A stretch of 16,176 nucleotides of DNA. Source: JAVBPP01 sp031549535 (GTDB lineage Bacteria; Bacillota; Clostridia; Oscillospirales; Acutalibacteraceae). The DNA lies in NCBI GenBank assembly GCA_031549535.1, contig JAVBPP010000012.1:1-16176 (forward strand). The letters run 5' to 3'. The translations under genes were made by a program, and so were the position numbers. Of the stretch, positions 1-6,311 are shown in pieces; position 1 is the first letter of the stretch; every line of letters starts with the position of its first letter. A model generated the notes under the pieces. The model was given only the letters and a program-made list of their open reading frames with translations. It did not search any database and had not been told where the DNA came from.

Positions 1-943
1 GCTCTTCCTCGTCCTCTTCCTCATCGTCCAGCGACTCCAGCTGCAGGCGAAAACCACCGGGCTGCTGCGTTTCTTCCACGCTTTGCGGCACTTCCGGCGC
101 AATTTCCACTTCTTGCAGCGCAGCGCTCGCTTGCGGTATCTCGGTATTTTCATAGGCAGCGCTCTCCGCCTGCGCCTGCTGCATGGGTTCTATGTAGATG
201 GAATAGTCCTGCGGTTCCTGCGGCGCTTCGCCTTGCTCCGCCTGTTCCGGCTGAACGGGCGGTTCCGCCTGCACAGGGGTGTAAACTGAGGCCTTATATT
301 CCTCCTCCGGCGTCATAACCGCGGCGCTTACAAGCTCCGGCAGTGTTTCAATGAGCTGTATTTGCTGTTGATATTGTTCGAGCAACACCTTTTTAAATGC
401 AGCCGTTTCCTGCTGCATGCGCGCAAGAACCTCCTGCTCATTCTGCGTCTTCAATTGAATCTCCTGCATCATACTGCGGGATTTTGTGCTGGCTTCCTGC
501 AGCATAGCCTGTGCTTTTTGCTCCACCTCGCTCATGATGCGTGCCGACTCCGCTTTCGCCGAAACCACGCTGGTCTCCGCCTTCATCTTCGCCTCCTGCA
601 CCATGCTCTGCGCCTTTTCCTCCGCCTGGCGGATGGTATCCTCGGCAATGCGCGAGGACTCGGCAAGCTGCTGCCCCACCTGCTCGTTGGTATCCTTTTG
701 AATTTTATCCGCCATACGCTGCGCGGTGAGCAGGGCGGCACGGATGTTATCCTCATCCTTGCGGTATTCCTCCACCCGCTCCGCCAGCAGGCTGATTTTC
801 CGCACAAGCTCCCCATTTTCGCGGAACATCTGCTCGTAAGAGGCGAGCACCTCGCTCATATACGTGTCAACATCCTCGGCTTTGTAGGTGCCCTTATTGG
901 TGAGCATAAAGCGGTGTATCCGAATTTGTTCCGGTCTTAGCAT
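1..943 (-). CDS. DivIVA-like coiled-coil cell-division protein (C-terminus beyond the window)
   Basis: This gene starts at ATG 943 on the minus strand and stays open to position 1, giving at least 314 residues. The first 40 residues match the DivIVA N-terminal region: MLRPEQIR at the start, then a K-G-x-Y-x-x-E-D-V-D-x-Y motif around residues 16-27, which in DivIVA proteins forms the membrane-binding and dimerising head. Residues about 35-205 are charged, glutamine-rich and free of helix breakers, as in a long coiled coil. After that comes a low-complexity P/Q/E-rich part ending, at the window edge, in an acidic run of Asp and Glu. A strong Shine-Dalgarno (AAGGAGAGG) lies 8 bases upstream of the start. 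DivIVA proteins mark curved membrane at septa and poles and recruit partners; placement directly after sepF supports a division role. Family is well supported, the exact partner is unknown. Confidence 0.85.
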   Translation of the reverse strand, partial: MLRPEQIRIHRFMLTNKGTYKAEDVDTYMSEVLASYEQMFRENGELVRKISLLAERVEEYRKDEDNIRAALLTAQRMADKIQKDTNEQVGQQLAESSRIAEDTIRQAEEKAQSMVQEAKMKAETSVVSAKAESARIMSEVEQKAQAMLQEASTKSRSMMQEIQLKTQNEQEVLARMQQETAAFKKVLLEQYQQQIQLIETLPELVSAAVMTPEEEYKASVYTPVQAEPPVQPEQAEQGEAPQEPQDYSIYIEPMQQAQAESAAYENTEIPQASAALQEVEIAPEVPQSVEETQQPGGFRLQLESLDDEEEDEEE

Positions 944-979
944 ACTATCCCTCTCCTTCCCCTTTCCTACTGTTATGAT

Positions 980-1462
980 TTATTCAAACAGCTTATTCGG
1001 AAAAATGGAACTGTCCATCTCCTCCAGCATCTCCCCGGTGACCGGGACATTGTAAGGCGTAATGATATAGGCACGGCCGGCGACACGTTTGATTTCCCCA
1101 TCGTTCGCATAGGCAACACCGTATAAAAAGTCAATGATTCTGCGAGAAACATCGTTTGGGCAGGTTTCCAGGTTCAAAATGACTATGCGCTTTTCGTTCA
1201 GCACATCGGCGACGGACGCAACCTCCTCGAACCTGTCCAACTTTTTAAACACAACATGCGGCCGGGTGGATGAGTGGATATCCACCACCTTGGGCGGGGG
1301 CACAGTGCGCTCCTGCCTTGGCTTGGGGGTGAAATCAGGCTCCTCTTCCTCATATTCCGCATTCTGCGGATCATAGGGTCGATCCATCCTATCCTCAGGC
1401 TCTTCTAAATAATCCTCATCCGTATTATTTACGAAATCCTTAAGTTTGTCGAACAGTCCCAT
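980..1462 (-). CDS. sepF: Cell division protein SepF
   Basis: This is a 160-residue SepF, a cytoplasmic FtsZ-bundling protein that tethers the Z-ring to the membrane. The N-terminus (MGLFDKLKDFV) is a short amphipathic helix typical of the SepF membrane anchor. Residues about 15-60 form an acidic, proline-containing linker, and residues about 69-138 form the SepF core, including V-x-N-L, the D-x-x-R-R-I-I-D-F helix and the G-x-x-x-A-x-x-G-x-I-x-R-V-A stretch. An AGGAGG ribosome binding site precedes the ATG. It sits 27 bases after the YggS-family gene and 36 bases before the DivIVA-like gene, the same association seen in the Bacillus ylmE-sepF-divIVA region, though ylmD, ylmG and ylmH are not seen here. 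Length is normal for the family. Confidence 0.95.
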   Translation of the reverse strand: MGLFDKLKDFVNNTDEDYLEEPEDRMDRPYDPQNAEYEEEEPDFTPKPRQERTVPPPKVVDIHSSTRPHVVFKKLDRFEEVASVADVLNEKRIVILNLETCPNDVSRRIIDFLYGVAYANDGEIKRVAGRAYIITPYNVPVTGEMLEEMDSSIFPNKLFE

Positions 1463-1489
1463 GTCGTGATCCTCCTGTTTTATGTTAAT

Positions 1490-2215
1490 TTATTGATAGT
1501 GTCTGTCTCCAAAAATCGCTGAGCCGACCCGCACCAAGGTGGAGCCGCACTGCACAGCTTCCTCAAAATCACCGGACATCCCCATGGAAAGTATACACAT
1601 AGATATATTATCCAATTTTTTTGCCTCAATGTCAAGGAACAATCTCTGCATTCCTGTAAAATATTGTCTTAATTCCGCTTTTTCCGCATCCAGAGGGGGC
1701 ACACACATCAAACCTCGCACAAAAACACCGCCCATTTCCGCAATTTCCGCCGCCGCCTCCGGCAACTCCTGCGGGGCGAAGCCGAACTTGCTGCGTTCCC
1801 CTGCGATATTCACTTCCAACAACAGCTGTTGGGCGACGCCCTGTTTTTGCGCCTCCTTGCCGATTTCCTGCGCCAGGCGCAGACTGTCTACGGACTGAAT
1901 CAAATCCACCTGCCCGACGATGCTTTTCACCTTATTGGTCTGCAAATGGCCAATCAAATGCGCAGTTACGCCGCTGAGATTGAGCTCCGGCTTTTTTGCA
2001 AGGAACTCCTGCACCCTGTTCTCCCCAATTAAGTCAACGCCGCAGGAGATTGCGAAATTGATTGGCTCGGGCGGGACGGTTTTGCTCACAGCCATCAAGC
2101 GCACATCCCGCTCGCCTCTCCCGGCGCTTTGCGCTGCCAAAGCTATTCTCTCGCGAATTCTGCTTAAATTGTCACGAATACGCGTTTGCTGTTCAATTGA
2201 TAATTTTTCTGTCAT
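1490..2215 (-). CDS. yggS: YggS/PLPBP family pyridoxal-phosphate homeostasis protein
   Basis: This 241-residue protein belongs to the YggS/YlmE/PLPBP family, single-domain PLP-binding barrels without known catalytic activity that help control vitamin B6 and amino/keto-acid balance. Visible motifs are the PLP-lysine region L-M-A-V-S-K (Lys45), G-E-N-R-V-Q-E, the H-L-I-G-H-L-Q-T-N-K motif, S-K-F-G-F, and the phosphate-binding C-terminus L-S-M-G-M-S-G-D-F followed by R-V-G-S-A-I-F-G. A ribosome binding site (AAGGAAGGG) lies inside the end of the upstream HlyD-like gene, with which the start overlaps by 23 bases, suggesting translational coupling. In Firmicutes the orthologue (ylmE) commonly sits beside sepF, as here. 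The 3' half contains an AT-rich patch at about 1591-1680. Confidence 0.93.
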   Translation of the reverse strand: MTEKLSIEQQTRIRDNLSRIRERIALAAQSAGRGERDVRLMAVSKTVPPEPINFAISCGVDLIGENRVQEFLAKKPELNLSGVTAHLIGHLQTNKVKSIVGQVDLIQSVDSLRLAQEIGKEAQKQGVAQQLLLEVNIAGERSKFGFAPQELPEAAAEIAEMGGVFVRGLMCVPPLDAEKAELRQYFTGMQRLFLDIEAKKLDNISMCILSMGMSGDFEEAVQCGSTLVRVGSAIFGDRHYQ

Positions 2216-3416
2216 ACAAATCCCTTCCTTGGGTGATTACTTCGTCATAGAGCTTTACATGCGCAATCGGGCTACTGCTATGCGTATTATGCACAGCGAT
2301 GACAAAATCCGCCGTTTCATATACCACATCCAAGCGCCGGAAATTCACCATCTGGTTGCGCCGGATATACACTCCCTTGACCCCATCCTGCACACGTACC
2401 GCCGCGCGTGCTACCTTCAACCCCTTGTATTCCTGCAGCACAAGGCGCGCATTTTCTACCTTCATGCCGGAAAGATAGGCGTTCATTTCACGGGAGGAGA
2501 GCACAAGCGGCACCTTTCCGTTATCCTGCGCGCCGATGGCACGCACCTCCATCTCCAGAAAGCCGGATTCATATTGATCCATCAGCAGTTTTGCCGTGCC
2601 GCCGGGCTGAAATTGCGCGGCACGCTCCGCCGGAATCAGTGTTAGAACATACCATTCATGCGCCTGCACCAGTTTGCCCATAACGCCGGGGTTCCCTTGC
2701 GGTTCGGCTGAAAGCAAGCGTTCTATATCCGAAACTGTTTGCTTCAACACCGTTTGATACAGCTCTTGCGGCACACAAAACGCAGCATCGCTGACAAAAT
2801 ACCCCGCCTGTTCAGCATTGATATAGGACTGCGGTTTACCCAGCGCCTTTGCTTGCTGCAGCTCCTGCCGCAGCTGCGTGACAACGCCGTTATCCTCCAG
2901 TCGGCCGGAAACCGCGGCCTGGCGCAGCGTCAACTTATCCAGCAGCAAATCGCTCTGCTGCGCATAATCCTCTAAATCGCCGGAATCCACGATATCCAGC
3001 CAAGAAAGAAAGCTCAGGTCAATTTCCCTGTCCAGCTTATGGATATCCATGGAGCCCGCCGAGCTGTTTTGGAACACATCGTAGCGATGCAGCTTTTTTT
3101 CCAGCTCCCTGCTTTCCAGATATGCCTGTGCTTTTTCCTCGGAACTGAACAGCGCCGCCAGGGGCTCCCCCTTGGCCACACGCTCTCCGTCCTGCACGGT
3201 GGGCACACTCTCCCCTGCGGATTGCTGCGCCACCAAGCTCTCCTTGCGCACGGTATACAGCTGCACATCCACGGTTTGGTACTCGGTGGTCTGCAGCACC
3301 GTTTGCGTCTGCACCGCCTGGGTAAACTGGGTATAAAAACGGTAGGCGATCAGCGCAGCGGCAATCACCACCACGAAAATCGTCACCAGCCTTGTCAGAA
3401 GCGCCCGGTTTTTCAT
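2193..3416 (-). CDS. Membrane-anchored HlyD-like protein (membrane-fusion-protein fold) in the division cluster
   Basis: This 407-residue protein has one N-terminal transmembrane segment (about residues 8-25) after a short basic cytoplasmic start, so most of it should lie outside the membrane. Residues about 45-98 resemble a half lipoyl/barrel-sandwich unit (V-x-D-G-E-R-V-x-K-G-E-P-L). Residues about 98-195 are helical and charged, compatible with a coiled-coil hairpin. The remainder is beta-rich, with a second half-barrel and a C-terminal V-Y-I-R-R-N-Q-M-V segment like the last domain of HlyD-type adaptors. No ABC or RND transporter gene is visible in this window. It follows miaA by 14 bases and overlaps yggS by 23 bases, so it is probably cotranscribed with yggS and sepF. 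The fold is inferred from sequence pattern only. Function is unknown; an envelope or division-linked role is a guess from context. Confidence 0.75.
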   Translation of the reverse strand: MKNRALLTRLVTIFVVVIAAALIAYRFYTQFTQAVQTQTVLQTTEYQTVDVQLYTVRKESLVAQQSAGESVPTVQDGERVAKGEPLAALFSSEEKAQAYLESRELEKKLHRYDVFQNSSAGSMDIHKLDREIDLSFLSWLDIVDSGDLEDYAQQSDLLLDKLTLRQAAVSGRLEDNGVVTQLRQELQQAKALGKPQSYINAEQAGYFVSDAAFCVPQELYQTVLKQTVSDIERLLSAEPQGNPGVMGKLVQAHEWYVLTLIPAERAAQFQPGGTAKLLMDQYESGFLEMEVRAIGAQDNGKVPLVLSSREMNAYLSGMKVENARLVLQEYKGLKVARAAVRVQDGVKGVYIRRNQMVNFRRLDVVYETADFVIAVHNTHSSSPIAHVKLYDEVITQGRDLYDRKIIN

Positions 3417-3430
3417 TCAAACCCCATCCC

Positions 3431-4387
3431 TTATGTAACTATTGCTCCGCTAATGATTCCTTGCGCCTCATCCGTTAGCGCCTGTATATCTAAATACTTG
3501 TCAATCATCAGCCATTGCAGGCGTTCCTCCCTGCGCAGCCAGGTCAACTGGCGCTTCGCGTAACGCCTGGTTTCCCGTTTCAAATTTTCACAGGCCTGCT
3601 CCAGCGTCAAATCCCCATCCAGATAGGGTTTCAGCTCCTTGTAGCCGATGGCCTGCCGTGCGGTTGGTGCATGGGGCAGGGCAAAAAAGCGCTTCGCTTC
3701 TTCCAAAAGCCCCTGCGCAAGCATCGCGTCCACGCGGCTGTCTATGCGCTGATAAAGAACAGCGCGATCCTCTACATCCAAACCAAGCATGCACAAGTGA
3801 TACGGTGGCTCCCGCAGGCGGGATTGCTTCCGGTAGACTGACGGTTTTTCCCCCGTTGTCTCGTAAATTTCCAGTGCGCGGATGATGCGCCCGAGGTTGT
3901 TTGGATGCAGCGCCTGGGCGGTTTCCGCATCCAGCTGCCGCAGTTCATCCAACAGCCCCTGCGCCCCCTCCCGGGCGGCGCGCTCCTGCAAATGCTCCCG
4001 CACTGCCGGATTCTGCCCCGCCGGAGAAAAATCGATATGGTTGACCAGGGCATCCAGATACAGCCCCGTTCCGCCCGCTAAAACCGGCAGCTTGCCGCGC
4101 AGCGCAATGTCCGCGATACAAGCCCGCGCGCGTTCGCAATAATCCACCACAGAAAACGCGGCATCCGGCGGCAGTATGCCAATCAAATGGTGCGGCACAC
4201 CCTGCCTCTCCTGCTGCGTGGGCTGGGCGGTGGCAATTTCCATACCCCTGTAGACCTGCATGGAGTCGCAGGATACCAGCTCCCCGTTATAGCGTTTACA
4301 CAGCTCTACCGCCAAGGCAGACTTTCCGCTGGCCGTGGGGCCTGTGACAACCAGCAGCGGCTGCTTTTGCATGTTATATTCTGCCAA
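3431..4387 (-). CDS. miaA: tRNA dimethylallyltransferase MiaA (TTG start)
   Basis: MiaA transfers a dimethylallyl group to N6 of A37 in tRNAs that read UNN codons, the first step of ms2i6A synthesis. The protein is 318 residues from the TTG start, with the P-loop G-P-T-A-S-G-K-S at residues 16-23, the D-S-M-Q-V-Y-R-G-M-x-I-x-T/A-A-x-P motif around residues 41-57, the G-G-T-G-L-Y substrate motif, and C-terminal R-Q-A-I-G-Y-K-E and T-R-R-Y-A-K-R-Q-L-T-W motifs. Length is typical. The TTG at 4387 has GGAG seven bases upstream; the next in-frame ATG is at 4372, two codons before the start of the hydrophobic first strand and 22 bases from that GGAG. The gene overlaps the end of mutL by 14 bases from the TTG start, or begins one base after its stop from the ATG. 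The mutS-mutL-miaA order is common in Firmicutes. Confidence 0.96.
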   Translation of the reverse strand: MAEYNMQKQPLLVVTGPTASGKSALAVELCKRYNGELVSCDSMQVYRGMEIATAQPTQQERQGVPHHLIGILPPDAAFSVVDYCERARACIADIALRGKLPVLAGGTGLYLDALVNHIDFSPAGQNPAVREHLQERAAREGAQGLLDELRQLDAETAQALHPNNLGRIIRALEIYETTGEKPSVYRKQSRLREPPYHLCMLGLDVEDRAVLYQRIDSRVDAMLAQGLLEEAKRFFALPHAPTARQAIGYKELKPYLDGDLTLEQACENLKRETRRYAKRQLTWLRREERLQWLMIDKYLDIQALTDEAQGIISGAIVT

Positions 4388-6299
4388 AGCTCTTCTCCAA
4401 TTCCCTGCGTTTCATTGCAAATAAAACCGGCCTACCATGGGGGCAATAGCGAATATCCGGCAGGGAGAGCAGGTGATGAACAAAGTGCTCCTGCTCCACC
4501 CGCGAGGTAAAGTCCCCCGCTTTAACCGCGCTGCGGCAGGCAATAGAATGGTAAAGCCAATCCAGCTTTTCATACTCCGGCAGCTGTTTGTGAGAAAGCA
4601 GTCCGCCGGCCAGCTCCTGCACCGCGTGCGTAATATCATCGCAAGAAAGCTCCATGGGGCAGCTGTTTACAGCGAGCATACCGTCCCCAAAATCCACAAT
4701 TTGAAAGCCCGCCTGCTCAAACAGGGGCAATTCCTGCAGTACAGCGTTATACTCCTCCTTGCTGACGGTCAACGTAACCGGGGCGAGGAGCGTCTGTGCG
4801 CTGCGGCCACTGCTCTGCTCCTTGAGCTTTTCATAAATCATCCGCTCATGGGCGGCGTGTTTATCGATAAATAGAATTTCATCGTCCCGTTCAGCTAAAA
4901 TGTAGGTGTGAAACGCCTCGCCTATCAGCCGCAGCGGCGGGGGCGCCTCTTCCCGCAGTGGTTCCGGCTCCGCAGAGGAAGGTGGCTCCGGGCAGAGCGG
5001 AGGCTCCGCAGAGGGCTGCTGTTTGGCTGCCGCCCAATTGGCACCCTCCAACACGGAGGGCTCCGCCACGGCCAGCGCTTGTTCCGGTTCACTGCTGTGT
5101 AAAACAATCGAATCTGCTTCCTGTACGGCGTGATACGGCGCTTGTGCCGTTGCGGCAGACGACTGCGATTTTGCACCGCCTAAAAAGTCCGCAACGGATA
5201 CTTTTTTCCAAAAATCCGGCTGTTTCTCGGGCAGGTGCAGCTGTTTGTGCGGTGCCGCTTGCGGCAACACGGTTTGCTGCAATGGTTTTGGACGCACTTC
5301 TATCGGCGTATCGCCCAGAGTCAGCGCGTTTTTCACCGCAAAATACACTGCGTTGAATATTGTTTTTTCTTGAGCGAAACGCACCTCAATTTTAGCCGGA
5401 TGCACATTGACGTCCACCAGCTCCGGCGCAAGCTCCAAAAACAGGATACAGGCAGGAAACTTGCCGACCATGATGGTATTTTTATAGCCCTCTGTCAGCG
5501 CGGCAGAGCCTGTCCCGGTTTTGACCAGACGCCCATTGACAAAGAAAAACTGCATGTTGCGGTTTGCCCGGGTATAGGAGGGCTTGGATACCAGACCCTT
5601 GACTGCAACGCCATCCATGCGGTAATCCGCAGGGATTAATCCCTGCGTAAACTCCTTGCCAAAAATGGCATAAACGCTGTCCTCCAAGCTGCCGTTGCCC
5701 GGGGTGAGCAGCGCCTGCCTCCCCTCCCGCAGAAAGCGAAAGCTGACATGGGGGTTAGAGAGCGCTAAGCGATCCAGCACCGCCGCCACGGCGTTCGCTT
5801 CGCTGACATCCTTCTTCAAAAACTTCATACGCGCGGGGGTGTTATAAAACAAATCCCGCACCACGATGGTTGTCCCGGCGGGGCAGCCTGCTTCATCCAG
5901 CAGTAACTCCTCACCGCCCTCAATCACAAAACGAGTGCCCGCCTGCTCCCCCTGCGCACGCGTGAGCAGCTCTATGCGGGCAACCGCCGCAATACTGGGC
6001 AGAGCCTCCCCCCGGAAACCGAGCGTCCGGATGGCATGCAAATCCTCCTCGGTGCGCAGCTTGCTTGTGCCGTGGGAAAGAAAGGCGCTGCGGATATCCT
6101 CTCGCACAATACCGCAGCCGTCATCCGTAATGCGCAGCATGCGCACACCGCCGTTTTCGATTTCTACGGTGATATGCTTCGCTCCCGCGTCAATGGCGTT
6201 TTCCACCAGCTCCTTGATGACGCTGGCCGGGCGCTCGACAACCTCGCCTGCCGCGATTAACTGCGCGACCTGCTTTGATAAAACCTGTATGCGCGGCAT
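4374..6299 (-). CDS. mutL: DNA mismatch repair endonuclease MutL
   Basis: This 641-residue MutL links MutS mismatch recognition to strand incision. The N-terminal GHKL ATPase shows all expected motifs: E-L-V-E-N-A-I-D-A-G near residue 30, D-D-G-C-G-I, T-L-G-F-R-G-E-A-L and, further on, the V-N-V-H-P-A-K-x-E-V-R-F segment. A proline/glutamate-rich linker spans about residues 345-455. The C-terminal domain carries the endonuclease metal motif D-x-H-A-x-H-E-R-x-x-Y-E at residues 479-490 (with Lys at the position often Gln), an A-C-R-S-A-V-K-A-G-D motif, and C-P-H-G-R-P at 619-624 followed by L-E-K-x-F-G-R, so it should be a nicking MutL as in Bacillus rather than the E. coli type. It follows mutS by 12 bases with a strong GAGGAGGG site. 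Confidence 0.97.
   Translation of the reverse strand: MPRIQVLSKQVAQLIAAGEVVERPASVIKELVENAIDAGAKHITVEIENGGVRMLRITDDGCGIVREDIRSAFLSHGTSKLRTEEDLHAIRTLGFRGEALPSIAAVARIELLTRAQGEQAGTRFVIEGGEELLLDEAGCPAGTTIVVRDLFYNTPARMKFLKKDVSEANAVAAVLDRLALSNPHVSFRFLREGRQALLTPGNGSLEDSVYAIFGKEFTQGLIPADYRMDGVAVKGLVSKPSYTRANRNMQFFFVNGRLVKTGTGSAALTEGYKNTIMVGKFPACILFLELAPELVDVNVHPAKIEVRFAQEKTIFNAVYFAVKNALTLGDTPIEVRPKPLQQTVLPQAAPHKQLHLPEKQPDFWKKVSVADFLGGAKSQSSAATAQAPYHAVQEADSIVLHSSEPEQALAVAEPSVLEGANWAAAKQQPSAEPPLCPEPPSSAEPEPLREEAPPPLRLIGEAFHTYILAERDDEILFIDKHAAHERMIYEKLKEQSSGRSAQTLLAPVTLTVSKEEYNAVLQELPLFEQAGFQIVDFGDGMLAVNSCPMELSCDDITHAVQELAGGLLSHKQLPEYEKLDWLYHSIACRSAVKAGDFTSRVEQEHFVHHLLSLPDIRYCPHGRPVLFAMKRRELEKSFGRI
4395..4398 (-). 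promoter_or_regulatory. Ribosome binding site deciding the miaA start
   Basis: On the minus strand GGAG sits 7 bases before TTG 4387 and 22 bases before ATG 4372. The spacing favours the TTG start. Since the mutL stop (TAA, 4376-4374) lies one base before the ATG, reinitiation at the ATG is also possible. Confidence 0.5.
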
Positions 6300-6311
6300 G
6301 ACTTCCCTCCT

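Noticed and set aside
362..940. 192-codon plus-strand open frame opposite the DivIVA-like gene
   Set aside because: Leu/His/Arg-rich shadow of the coiled-coil coding strand; no ribosome binding site.
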